Below the pieces are notes generated by a model. It did no database searches. It was given only the letters and a program-made list of their open reading frames with translations, and was not told the origin of the DNA. DNA of 64,000 nt from Salipiger abyssi (lineage in GTDB: Bacteria; Pseudomonadota; Alphaproteobacteria; Rhodobacterales; Rhodobacteraceae), in the NCBI RefSeq assembly GCF_017311415.1, contig NZ_JAEKIS010000003.1, positions 62,001 through 126,000 on the forward strand, read 5' to 3'. The position numbers and the translations under genes were made by a program. Of the stretch, positions 16,617-24,212 are shown in pieces; the stretch's first letter is position 1; every line of letters starts with the position of its first letter.

Positions 16617-17444
16617 ATGAGATTTTTCCGAACCCTCGCCCTGGCCGCCACCACCGCGCTCGCGCTGGGCTCTGGCGCCGTCGCGCAGGACACCCAGTCG
16701 GCGCTGTCGCAGGACAGCGTGATCGAGCAGATCAAGCGCGCCGGCGTGCTCAAGGTCGGCATGTCCACCTTCGTGCCCTGGGCGATGCGCAACACCGATG
16801 GCGAGCTGATCGGTTTCGAGATCGACGTGGCCACGAAACTGGCCGAGGATATGGGCGTCGAGGTGGAATTCGTGCCCACCGCCTGGGACGGCATCATTCC
16901 TGCGCTGATCGCGGGCAAGTTCGACGTGATCATCGGCGGCATGTCGATCACGCCGCAGCGCAACCTGACGGTCAATTTCACCCAGCCTTACGCGCGCAGC
17001 TCGCTGGGGGTGATGGCGCATATCGGCGAGAGCGAGGATATCGCCTGGCCCGAGGGCTACAATTCCACCGACGTGACCTTTGCCTGCCGCCGCGGCGGCT
17101 CGCCCTGCGAATACCTGAAAGAGACCTTCCCCAAGGCGACCCTGCGCCAGTTCGACGACCAGAACCAGGTGATCCAGGAGGTGCTGAACGGCAACGCCAA
17201 CGCCATGGTCTCGTCGCAGCCGCTGCCGAGTTTCATCATCTACGACAACCCGGAGGTGGTCTTTGCGCCCACCGACGAGCTGATCAAGGCCTCTTCGGAG
17301 GGTTTTGCCCTGCGCAAGGGCGATCCCGACGCGCTGAACTTCTTCAACAACTGGATCCTTGTGCGCACTCAGGACGGCTGGCTGAAGGAGCGTCACGATT
17401 ACTGGTTCGGCGGCCGCCCCTGGGCGGATCAGGTGCCGGAATAA
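16617..17444 (+). CDS. Amino-acid ABC transporter substrate-binding protein
   Basis: This encodes 275 residues. A signal peptide (MRFFRTLALAATTALALGSG, then AVAQ) precedes a periplasmic type II binding protein. Typical blocks are AGVLKVGMSTFVPW, IGFEIDVATKLAEDMG, WDGIIPALIAGKFDVIIGGMSITPQR and a C-terminal DALNFFNNWI. Two cysteines nine residues apart (FACRRGGSPCEYLK) may form a disulfide near the hinge. It sits between the two permease genes, so all three form one importer. AGGGGAGC is its ribosome binding site. Confidence 0.92.
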   Translation: MRFFRTLALAATTALALGSGAVAQDTQSALSQDSVIEQIKRAGVLKVGMSTFVPWAMRNTDGELIGFEIDVATKLAEDMGVEVEFVPTAWDGIIPALIAGKFDVIIGGMSITPQRNLTVNFTQPYARSSLGVMAHIGESEDIAWPEGYNSTDVTFACRRGGSPCEYLKETFPKATLRQFDDQNQVIQEVLNGNANAMVSSQPLPSFIIYDNPEVVFAPTDELIKASSEGFALRKGDPDALNFFNNWILVRTQDGWLKERHDYWFGGRPWADQVPE

Positions 17445-17481
17445 GGCGATCGGGGCGGCGCCTGTGCCGCCCCACCTTGGC

Positions 17482-18372
17482 ATGTATCCCGATCCCGACC
17501 GAAAACGCCGTTTCGGCCTGACCGATCTGATCCTGATCGCGGGCGTGCTGGGCGCGGTGTCCTATCTCTGGCACCGCGTCTCGGACGTGCTCGCCTATAA
17601 ATGGAGCTGGACCTACCTGCCGCGCGCGCTGTTCCGGCCGGGCGAGAGCGGCTGGTGGGAGCCCAACCTGCTGCTCGAAGGCTTCCTGACGACGATCCGG
17701 CTGTCGCTCTGGGCGATGCTGCTGGCGAGCCTGCTCGGTCTGGCGCTGGGGATCATGGCGAGCCGCAAGCGGCTGCTGCCTCGGCTCACCACCACCGCCT
17801 ATGTCGGGCTGATCCGCAATGTGCCGCCGCTGGTCTTTGTCTTCGTGTTCTATTTCTTCGTCTCGTCTCAGGTCATTCCGGCGCTGGGCGTGGATGTCTG
17901 GGCGCGCAATCTGGGCCCCGGCGCCGAGCGGCTGGTCGCGCTTTTCGCCGGGCCGCCCAACCTGCTGGAGAACTTCCTTGCCGGCGTGCTCAGCCTCGCG
18001 ATGTTCGAGGCGGCCTATATCGCGGTGATCGTGCGCGCCGGCATCGAGGCGGTGCCCGAGACGCAGGTCGAGGCGGCGCGCAGCCTCGGTCTGTCGTCCT
18101 GGCAGGCGTTCCGCCTGGTGGTGTTTCCGCAGGCGCTGCGCAAGGTGACGCCGCCGCTGGCCAATCAGTTCATCATGCTGGTCAAGGACAGCTCCATCGT
18201 CTCGCTGATCTCGGTGCAGGAGCTGACCTTTGCGGGCACCGAAATCGCCGTCTCCTCGCAGCGCCGGTTCGAGACCTATATCGTCGTCGCGGCGCTGTAT
18301 TTCATCCTCTGCTACGGGCTCTCGCGCTGGTTCGCCCGGCTGGAGCGGCGGCAGGCGCTTGGTCAGGGCTGA
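17482..18372 (+). CDS. Polar amino-acid ABC transporter permease (2)
   Basis: This encodes 296 residues, a second HisM/GlnP-type permease with the EAA loop EAARSLGLSSWQAFRLVVFPQAL (in part) and an insertion of about 25 residues (GVDVWARNLGPGAERL) between conserved helices. It should form a heterodimer with the first permease. Start ATG 17482 is preferred; GTG 17464 adds six residues. The ATP-binding subunit that usually completes such an operon is not downstream; the next gene is on the other strand after 210 bases. Confidence 0.9.
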   Translation: MYPDPDRKRRFGLTDLILIAGVLGAVSYLWHRVSDVLAYKWSWTYLPRALFRPGESGWWEPNLLLEGFLTTIRLSLWAMLLASLLGLALGIMASRKRLLPRLTTTAYVGLIRNVPPLVFVFVFYFFVSSQVIPALGVDVWARNLGPGAERLVALFAGPPNLLENFLAGVLSLAMFEAAYIAVIVRAGIEAVPETQVEAARSLGLSSWQAFRLVVFPQALRKVTPPLANQFIMLVKDSSIVSLISVQELTFAGTEIAVSSQRRFETYIVVAALYFILCYGLSRWFARLERRQALGQG

Positions 18373-18403
18373 GCTTCTGCCATGTGCTGCGCCGCTGGTG
18401 CGG

Positions 18404-18492
18404 GCGGCTTTGGCGTATTTGGAAAGAGAAGACGCACAAGGGCGCGCCCCTGCATCTTCTTCTCTTTGAAAAATACGCCCGCCGAAGGCGTC
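18404..18492. repeat. Paired copies (c) of the GTATTTG..GGAAAGA motif
   Basis: GGCGTATTTGGAAAGAGAAG (about 18412-18431) and, inverted, CTTCTTCTCTTTGAAAAATA plus CGCCCGCCGAAGGC (about 18456-18490) flank 25 bases. Together they could fold into one long hairpin. No gene lies in the 210 bases between the permease gene and the metallohydrolase gene. Confidence 0.6.
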
Positions 18493-18545
18493 CGGCATGG
18501 CCGATTTGGCGGCGTTCCGGATGGTGCTCCGGCGGCGCCGTAAGG

Positions 18546-18569
18546 GTAGGGTGGGCAATTCTGCCCACC
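18546..18569. repeat. GTAGGGTGGGC palindrome, copy 2
   Basis: GTAGGGTGGGCAATTCTGCC followed by CACC lies 14 bases beyond the stop codon of the minus-strand metallohydrolase gene. GGTGGGCA and TGCCCACC can pair. See copies at 11891, 39503, 39566 and 58540. Confidence 0.65.
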
Positions 18570-18582
18570 GTCCGGCGCCGGG

Positions 18583-19458
18583 TCAGCGCGGCTCGAAATA
18601 ATCGAGCGGGATCTTCAGATAGCTGCGGCCATTGTCCTCGGGCGCCGGTTTGCGGCCGCCGCGAATGTTGATCTGAAGCGCCGCCAGCATCAGCTTGGGC
18701 AGCGGCAGGGTGGCGTCGCGGGCATCGCGCACCGAGCGGTACTCTGCCTCGGAAGGCGCGTCTTTGAGGTGGATATTCGCCGCCTTGTGCTCGGCCACCG
18801 TGGCCACGCATTGCGCCTCGCGCCCCTCGGGCGCGTAGTCATGGCCGACAAAGAGCCGCGTGTCGTCGGGCAGCGCCAGGATGCGCTGGATCGACTCGTA
18901 GAGCTCTTTCGACGAGCCGCCGGGGAAATCCGCGCGCGAGGTGCCGCTGTCGGGCATCATGAAGGTGTCATGCACAAAGGCCGCGTCGCCCGCCACATAG
19001 GTGATCGAGGCCAGCGTATGGCCCGGCGAGAACATCACCCTGACCGGGATCTCGCCCACCATGAACTCCTCGCCATCGGCAAAGAGCCTGTCCCACTGGC
19101 TGCCGTCCTGCGGAAAGTCGCCGGGCAGGTTGTAGATGCCGGTCCAGAGTTTCTGCACGCCAGTCACCTTCTCGCCGATGGCGGTGGGGGCGCCGAGCTG
19201 CTCCTTCAGCCAGGGCGCGGCGGAGAAGTGGTCCGCATGCGGGTGGGTGTCGAGGATCCAGACGATCTCGATTCCCGCCTCACGCACATAGTCGAGGATC
19301 TGCTGCGCATTGGCGGTGGTGGTGGCGCCGGCCTGCGGGTCGTAATCCCAGACGGGATCGACAATGGCGCCTTTCATGGTGGCGGGGTCGTGGAAGACGT
19401 ATTGCCAACTGCCGGTGGCTTCGTCCCAGAAGGATTTGACGGTCGGATGGTGGGTCAT
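18583..19458 (-). CDS. Persulfide dioxygenase-like metallo-beta-lactamase-fold hydrolase
   Basis: This encodes 291 residues. The metal site signature THPHADH is at 71-77, with a further histidine in SPGHTLAS and FVGHDY. Length and flanking sequence fit the ETHE1/Blh group of persulfide dioxygenases rather than glyoxalase II, so it probably oxidises glutathione persulfide to sulfite. Unlike some Blh proteins it lacks the N-terminal phosphatase-like domain. ATG 19458 has a GAGGAG site; the longer open frame upstream is not needed. A candidate SqrR/BigR-type operator lies 62 bases upstream. No rhodanese or sqr gene is beside it. Confidence 0.85.
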   Translation of the reverse strand: MTHHPTVKSFWDEATGSWQYVFHDPATMKGAIVDPVWDYDPQAGATTTANAQQILDYVREAGIEIVWILDTHPHADHFSAAPWLKEQLGAPTAIGEKVTGVQKLWTGIYNLPGDFPQDGSQWDRLFADGEEFMVGEIPVRVMFSPGHTLASITYVAGDAAFVHDTFMMPDSGTSRADFPGGSSKELYESIQRILALPDDTRLFVGHDYAPEGREAQCVATVAEHKAANIHLKDAPSEAEYRSVRDARDATLPLPKLMLAALQINIRGGRKPAPEDNGRSYLKIPLDYFEPR

Positions 19459-19519
19459 GGTCTCCTCATCTCTTGTCGGCTCTTGCTGCACCCGCACGGG
19501 TGTCTGTTGCAAGAGTAAT

Positions 19520-19535
19520 GTTCGAAAATACGAAT
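19520..19535 (-). promoter_or_regulatory. Candidate SqrR/BigR operator
   Basis: GTTC-GAAAATAC-GAAT on the plus strand has the ATTC-N8-GAAT layout with one base changed. It lies upstream of the persulfide-dioxygenase-like gene. Read on the minus strand it shares the block ATTCG-ATTTT-GAA with the site at 12103 upstream of the AhpD-like gene. Confidence 0.5.
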
Positions 19536-19582
19536 GTGTTCCGCATGGGGGTGGGGGCGGCGCAAATGTCGCGCCGCCCGGG

Positions 19583-20020
19583 TCATTTGCGGCTGGCTTT
19601 CATCATCCAGAGCTGCTGCTCGTGCCAGGCCAGACGGTCGGTGAGCAGCCCGGCGGAAGGCTCGTCGCCGGCCTCCTGCGCGGTGGCGATGGCCTCGCGC
19701 AGCTCGGCTGCCAGCGCATCGTGTCCGGTGATCAGCGCGTCCACCATGGCGATGGCGGATTGCGCCGGCGCGGCCTCTTCTCCGCCGAGCGTCAGGAATT
19801 CGGCAAGACTGCCGGGCGCATAGGCGCCGAGGCTGCGGATGCGTTCGGCGATTTCGTCGAGGCTGTTCCAGAGCTCCTGATACTGCTCTTCGAAAAAGCC
19901 GTGCAGCTGGCGGAACTCGGGGCCTTCGACATTCCAGTGATAGCCATGGGTCTGGATATAGAGCCGGAAGGTCCGGGCGAGGATGCGGGTCAGGCTGTCA
20001 GTATGGGCGGTTGCGGTCAT
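19583..20020 (-). CDS. dps: Dps-type DNA-binding ferritin
   Basis: This encodes 145 residues. The Dps ferroxidase ligands at the subunit interface are present: His28 (HGYHWN), His40 and Asp55/Glu59 (NSLDEIAER). It lacks an extended lysine-rich N-terminal tail, so DNA binding may be weak and the main role may be iron storage with hydrogen peroxide as oxidant. AAAGGA is the ribosome binding site. The peroxiredoxin gene lies 80 bases upstream on the same strand, so both are likely part of the OxyR-controlled defence transcribed away from the oxyR-like gene. Confidence 0.92.
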   Translation of the reverse strand: MTATAHTDSLTRILARTFRLYIQTHGYHWNVEGPEFRQLHGFFEEQYQELWNSLDEIAERIRSLGAYAPGSLAEFLTLGGEEAAPAQSAIAMVDALITGHDALAAELREAIATAQEAGDEPSAGLLTDRLAWHEQQLWMMKASRK

Positions 20021-20100
20021 CGGATCGGTCCTTTCGGGCAGGGGCGGCAGGCGGTGTTTCGGGAAGCCCCGGCGCGCGGGCGGCGCGCCGGGGGGAGCGG

Positions 20101-20745
20101 TCAGAGCTGGCGGGTGGAGAAATACCAGTCGACCGTGTCGTAGCCTTCGCCGGCGCGGGCCATGGCGGCCTCGGGCGTGGCAGGGGTGGGCACGATGACC
20201 GGATCGCCGGGCTTCCAGTTCTCCGGCATCGCGCATTTGTTCTCGTCAGCGGTTTGCAGCGCCACGAGCAGACGATGGATCTCGTCCACCGAACGGCCCG
20301 CGTTCATCGGGTAATAGACCATGGCGCGCAGCACGCCTTCGGGGTCGATGATGAAGGTCGCGCGTACCGCCGCCGTATCCGAGGCGCCGGGCTGGATCAT
20401 GCCGTAGCTCTGCGCCACCTTCATGTTCAGGTCGGCGATGATCGGGAAGTTGATCTCGACCCCGAACTTCTCCTTGATGTTCAGCATCCAGGCGATGTGG
20501 CTGTAATGGCTGTCGATCGAGAGGCCGAGCAGCGCGGTGTTCATCGCGGCGAATTCATCCTGCTTCTTGGCGAAGGCGATGAATTCGGTGGTGCAGACCG
20601 GGGTGAAATCCGCCGGGTGCGAGAACAGGATCAGCCACTTGCCCTTGTAATCGGCATTGGTCTTGCGGCCGTCGGTGGTGGGTGCGTCGAAGGCCGGGGC
20701 AGGCTCGTTGAGGCGCGGCATCTGCGGTTGGGTGTCTTCGGTCAT
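20101..20745 (-). CDS. Peroxiredoxin, Prx6-like
   Basis: This encodes 214 residues. The peroxidatic Cys51 is in the universal motif PVCTTEF. The C-terminal extension DENKCAMPENWKPGD (Cys170) is typical of the Prx6/1-Cys group and may supply a second cysteine. It reduces hydrogen peroxide or alkyl peroxides in the cytoplasm. The gene is divergent from the oxyR-like gene; a tandem OxyR-type site lies in the 120 bases between them. Dps follows downstream on the same strand. Confidence 0.93.
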   Translation of the reverse strand: MTEDTQPQMPRLNEPAPAFDAPTTDGRKTNADYKGKWLILFSHPADFTPVCTTEFIAFAKKQDEFAAMNTALLGLSIDSHYSHIAWMLNIKEKFGVEINFPIIADLNMKVAQSYGMIQPGASDTAAVRATFIIDPEGVLRAMVYYPMNAGRSVDEIHRLLVALQTADENKCAMPENWKPGDPVIVPTPATPEAAMARAGEGYDTVDWYFSTRQL

Positions 20746-20830
20746 CGGTCTGGTCCTTTTCTTTCAGGGTCTTTCGTGAGGCATCGTCTTGCGATGACCC
20801 TGATTTAGAGGGCGCCGATAAATTAATGAA

Positions 20831-20867
20831 ATTGATTGTATCTACATATATGATAGATTTGTTCTAT
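20831..20867. promoter_or_regulatory. Tandem OxyR-type binding site
   Basis: Four half-sites at 11-base intervals: ATTG (20831), CTAC (20842), ATAG (20853) and CTAT (20864), each pair separated by 7 bases. This is the layout ATAG-N7-CTAT-N7-ATAG-N7-CTAT described for OxyR of Escherichia coli, with two single-base deviations. The right half-site includes the first bases of the oxyR start codon, so binding could repress oxyR while acting on the divergent peroxiredoxin promoter. Confidence 0.75.
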
Positions 20868-21810
20868 GATGAATCCGCAGATCACCCTGCGCCAGCTCCG
20901 CTTCCTGCTGGCGCTCTCCGAAGAGCTGAATTTCTCGCGCGCCGCCGAGATCTGCCATGTCACCCAGCCGACGCTGAGCGCCGGGCTGCGCGAGCTGGAG
21001 GAGCGGCTGGGCATACAGTTGGCCGAGCGCACGAAGCGCTCGGTCATCATGACGCCGCTCGGCGCGGAGATCGCCGAGCGGGCGCGCGCGCTGCTGCTGG
21101 CGGCGGAGGATATCGAGGTGCTGGCGGCGACGCAGGGCCGGCCCGATCGGGGCGATCTGCGGCTGGGCGCGATCCCCACCATCGGGCCGTTTCTCATCCC
21201 AAGGGCGCTGCCGCAGATCCGCGTGGGCTTTCCCGAGCTGCGGCTGTTCCTGCGCGAAGAGATGACGGAATCGCTGGCCGAGGGGCTGCTGGCCGGGCGG
21301 CTCGACCTGATCCTCTTTGCGCAGCCCTTCGATATCGAGGGGATCGAGGTGCTGCATCTCTTCGATGACGGCTATCACCTCGCGATGCCGCCGGGCGTGT
21401 CGCGTTTTGGCGGAGGGCCGGTGAGCGGGCAGGCGCTGGAGGGCGCGCGTCTGATGCTGCTGGAGCGCGGGCATTGCCTGCAACGGCATGCGCTCAAGGC
21501 CTTTCCGGATCGCGATATCGAGCAGGACGAGAGCTTTTCCGCCACCAGCCTCGCGACACTGATTTCCATGGTGAGCGAGGGGCTGGGGATCACGCTGCTG
21601 CCGGATCTGGCGATCCATGCGGGGGTGCTGACCGGGCAGGAGATCGACCTGTCGCCGCTGAGCGACGCCTGTCCGCGCAGTGTGGTGCTGGGCTGGCGGC
21701 CCGGTAGCCCCCGGGCCGAGGTGTTTCAGGCGATTGGCCGGATGTTGCAGGCGACACAGAGGGCGATGCGGGAGGATTGGCGCATCGGTGGCGCGCCCGG
21801 CGGCGCCTAG
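20866..21810 (+). CDS. OxyR-like LysR regulator lacking the second redox cysteine
   Basis: This encodes 314 residues. The N-terminal helix-turn-helix (FSRAAEICHVTQPTLSAGLRELE) and the region around Cys204 (LLERGHCLQRHAL, equivalent to E. coli OxyR Cys199) followed by FSATSLATLISMVSEGLGITLLP match OxyR closely. The cysteine expected nine residues after Cys204 (E. coli Cys208) is absent: the sequence there is KAFPDRDIEQDE. Another cysteine, Cys269, lies in DACPRS near the C-terminus. The gene is divergent from a peroxiredoxin and overlaps an OxyR-type site. ATG 20866 and ATG 20869 are both possible starts. Confidence 0.88.
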   Translation: MMNPQITLRQLRFLLALSEELNFSRAAEICHVTQPTLSAGLRELEERLGIQLAERTKRSVIMTPLGAEIAERARALLLAAEDIEVLAATQGRPDRGDLRLGAIPTIGPFLIPRALPQIRVGFPELRLFLREEMTESLAEGLLAGRLDLILFAQPFDIEGIEVLHLFDDGYHLAMPPGVSRFGGGPVSGQALEGARLMLLERGHCLQRHALKAFPDRDIEQDESFSATSLATLISMVSEGLGITLLPDLAIHAGVLTGQEIDLSPLSDACPRSVVLGWRPGSPRAEVFQAIGRMLQATQRAMREDWRIGGAPGGA

Positions 21811-21816
21811 ACGGAA

Positions 21817-21850
21817 AGGGGGCGAGCCTTGCGGCCCGCCCCCTTCCTTT
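21817..21850. terminator. Bidirectional terminator between oxyR-like gene and amtB operon
   Basis: AGGGGGCG pairs with CGCCCCCT, followed by TCCTTTCT on the plus strand and preceded by CGGAAA. It lies in the short space between the convergent oxyR-like gene and the small amtB-linked gene. Confidence 0.65.
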
Positions 21851-21869
21851 CTCACAGACACAAGGGACG

Positions 21870-22034
21870 TCAGTGATTGTTGTAGGCGTGCTTTTCGTGC
21901 ACCGCCGCGACGATGATTGTCCCGAAGGTGATCGCCACGGCGATCAGCAGGAAGAGCATCATCACGGCAGGCTTGTCGGCGAAGGTGAAATACGCCTCGG
22001 CGCCTTCCCAGCTGTCGATCGGAGAGGTGTTCAT
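21870..22034 (-). CDS. AmtB-linked single-pass membrane microprotein
   Basis: This encodes 54 residues, beginning MNTSPIDSWEGAEAYF and ending HEKHAYNNH, with one membrane helix at about 24-44 (VMMLFLLIAVAITFGTIIVA in part). It starts 15 bases after the amtB stop codon with an AAAGGAAAGAT site in front, so it is clearly the second gene of the amtB transcript. Charged ends on both sides of the helix fit an N-out or N-in bitopic protein. I know no named family; a similar small frame behind amt genes in relatives would not surprise me. Its position suggests an accessory subunit of the ammonium channel, taking the place where glnK often lies. Confidence 0.75.
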   Translation of the reverse strand: MNTSPIDSWEGAEAYFTFADKPAVMMLFLLIAVAITFGTIIVAAVHEKHAYNNH

Positions 22035-22049
22035 GGGATCTTTCCTTTC

Positions 22050-23402
22050 TTACTCTGCCGGGGTGCCGGCGGCCGCGGGGGTGGCGACATTGACCGGAGC
22101 CGGTGTGTAGGTTTCGGGATAGGCCGAGACCGGAACCTTGACGATGTCGAGGCCCTTTTCCTGGATGTGATCCGGCACGCGCAGCAGGCCGAAGACCTTC
22201 AGGATGTAGGAGGCGACATAGCCCGGCACGAAGCCCAGCACCGCCATGGTCACGGCGCCGACGATCTGGCCCCAGAGGCTGACCGGCGGCATGCCGTCGA
22301 CATTCGGGTAGCCGGCGGCGAAGATGCCGCAGGACACCACGCCGATCAGGCCGCCGATGCCGTGCACCGGGAAGGCGCCGACGGCGTCGTCGATGCCCAT
22401 CTTTTCGAGCCAGACGGCAACCATCGGCACGACGAAACCGCCGAAGGTGCCGAGCGCGAAGGCCACCGGCGGGTAGTAGACATCGAGGCCCGAGGCTGCG
22501 GCGAAGATGCCGATCAGCGCGCCGGACATCATCCAGAACGGATCGCGGGTCTTGACCCAGGCGCCGATGATGCCGCCGGCCATACCCATCAGCGTGTTGA
22601 AGGCAAAGGCCGAGAGCGTGGTGGGCTGGCCGTAGATGTTGATCCACTGCTCGCCCGGCATGTAGATGATGCAGCCGCCGAGGAAGCCGAAGAAGCCGAC
22701 GATAATCAGCATCAGACCGGTGATGGTGAAGGGCACGTTATGCGCGAAGATCGCGTTGGCGCTGCCGTCCTCATTGAACTTGCCGACGCGCGGCCCGAGG
22801 TTCAGCAGAACCCCCAGCGCAAAGAAGCCTGCCACCATATGCACGACGCCGGCGGCGCCCACATCGTGATAGCCGAACTTGACGGTCAGCCAGCCGGTCG
22901 GGTGCCAGCCCCAGGCGCCGCCGAGGATCCACACGACCGAGCCAAGCAGAATCGCCAGGATCAGGAAGCCGGCGGTCTGGATGCGCTCGATCACCGCGCC
23001 GGAAAAGATCGAGGCGGTGGTGGCGGCAAAGAGCGTGAAGGCGGCCCAGAAGATGCCGGTGGCGTTGTCCGCGAGGTTCGGACCCATCGACAGCTCCCAC
23101 GGCAGGCCCGAGGCGTCATCGGCGGGCAGCAGGCCGTTGTAGAACGACAGGTAGATATACCAGCCGAAGAAATAGAAGGTCGGCACCATGAAGGCGAAGG
23201 CGAGGATGTTCTTGATCCCCGAGGCCAGCACGTTCTTCACGCGGCTGGCGCCCATTTCATAGGCGAGGAAACCTGCGTGGATAGCGATCATCAGCGCGGT
23301 ACACCACCAGTAGAAGATTTCCGAATTGATCGTGCCCGACATGGCGGTGCTGCTCTCCAAAGCAGCCAACCGCTCAGTCAGGGCGGCGAGTTCCTGTTCC
23401 AT
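22050..23402 (-). CDS. amtB: Ammonium transporter AmtB
   Basis: This encodes 450 residues with eleven predicted helices. The conserved pore histidines are in HDVGAAGVVHMVAG and FPVHGIGGLIG; AFNTLMGMAGGIIGAW and SGLDVYYPPVAFALGTFGG are family blocks. The protein conducts ammonium/ammonia across the inner membrane. Unlike E. coli AmtB it has no signal peptide: the first 20 residues (MEQELAALTERLAALESSTA) look like a short coiled coil with leucines spaced in heptads. The C-terminal tail is alanine/proline rich. No glnK gene is beside it; a 54-residue membrane protein follows instead. Confidence 0.95.
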   Translation of the reverse strand: MEQELAALTERLAALESSTAMSGTINSEIFYWWCTALMIAIHAGFLAYEMGASRVKNVLASGIKNILAFAFMVPTFYFFGWYIYLSFYNGLLPADDASGLPWELSMGPNLADNATGIFWAAFTLFAATTASIFSGAVIERIQTAGFLILAILLGSVVWILGGAWGWHPTGWLTVKFGYHDVGAAGVVHMVAGFFALGVLLNLGPRVGKFNEDGSANAIFAHNVPFTITGLMLIIVGFFGFLGGCIIYMPGEQWINIYGQPTTLSAFAFNTLMGMAGGIIGAWVKTRDPFWMMSGALIGIFAAASGLDVYYPPVAFALGTFGGFVVPMVAVWLEKMGIDDAVGAFPVHGIGGLIGVVSCGIFAAGYPNVDGMPPVSLWGQIVGAVTMAVLGFVPGYVASYILKVFGLLRVPDHIQEKGLDIVKVPVSAYPETYTPAPVNVATPAAAGTPAE

Positions 23403-24141
23403 CGTTCGTAATTCCCCATTGCGGATGTTATGTATGGGAGGTGCGTCCCTCCTGACACTAGGAGTGAATAAAGTTTCCTCAGGGCAAAACGCGGCGATGG
23501 GCTGGCAAAGGGGAATCCCTATGTTTGTTCAATCTGCGGCGTGTTTGGCTTGAGCGTGCTTATTTCCTGAGCGGCACGCGAACGGCGGCCGCTAGCTTGA
23601 TAGAAAATCTACCTGTGAGAATATTTATTTCCTGATGGTAATATATTTTCCGACAGGGCCGGAGGCGCCCGCTTTTTTTTGGGGCAGAGAGGCTTATGCA
23701 GAGATTGTAGGGACATCGACGCATTGGTCGAACGGGAGGGACGCGACGCGCTCGGCAAGCAGGTGCGCGAAAAGCACCACACGTTGGGATGCGGATATCT
23801 CCACGTCCAGTTGGTCTCGGTCGCTGGCAAGGGGGTTCCCGCCGATCACTGGCACCGCATTGGCGGGAAGTGTGGCGACGATCACCTAGGTGCCGCGTGA
23901 GTTCTTCGAGGATGTCGACCGTGGCGGTATCACCATTCGCAAGGACATCGCGCCACATCTCTATTTCCAGAGCGCCGGAGCCGATCCGGTGATGATGGAT
24001 CGCGCCGGCCGTGGTGTCAGGAAAAAGCGCGTTCGGTACTAGGGGGTTGGCGGCAGCCCTCATTGCCCGGTGCGGGAATGCCGGCCCGATCTCGCGGCCC
24101 ATTGCGTTTGCCCCACGCTGAACGGCAGCCACCGGACATGG
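23403..24141. other. Gene-poor, partly AT-rich region with possible gene remnants
   Basis: No intact gene is visible. From 23550 to 23700 the DNA is clearly richer in A and T than its surroundings and carries a direct repeat TTATTTCCTGA at 23560 and 23625. Between about 23694 and 24040 both strands hold open stretches with coding-like third positions: on the minus strand a 63-codon frame (MIVATLPANAVPVIGG..., 23694-23885) continues, after a frame change, into a stretch ending near 24050. No stretch matches a family I know. A decayed gene is the simplest reading. The left end should contain the amtB promoter; I found no convincing sigma-54 promoter there. Confidence 0.4.
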
Positions 24142-24171
24142 AAAAGCCCGCGGCATCGCGGGCTTTTTTTT
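24142..24171. terminator. Strong terminator downstream of hisA
   Basis: AAAAGCCCGCG pairs with CGCGGGCTTTT around GCAT and is followed by more T residues on the plus strand; the reverse strand also ends in a T-run. It can serve the minus-strand hisH-hisA transcript and block reading from the gene-poor region. Confidence 0.85.
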
Positions 24172-24212
24172 GGTTTCGAAGAAGGGGCAGAACCTGACGG
24201 CGCTTGTGCCAG

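Noticed and set aside
18404..18569. Repeat cluster as a possible CRISPR array
   Set aside because: The copies are inverted and unrelated in spacing, with no regular spacers and no cas genes.
23403..23560. Sigma-54 promoter for amtB
   Set aside because: I looked for TGGC-N8-TTGC on the minus strand upstream of 23402 and found no acceptable match.
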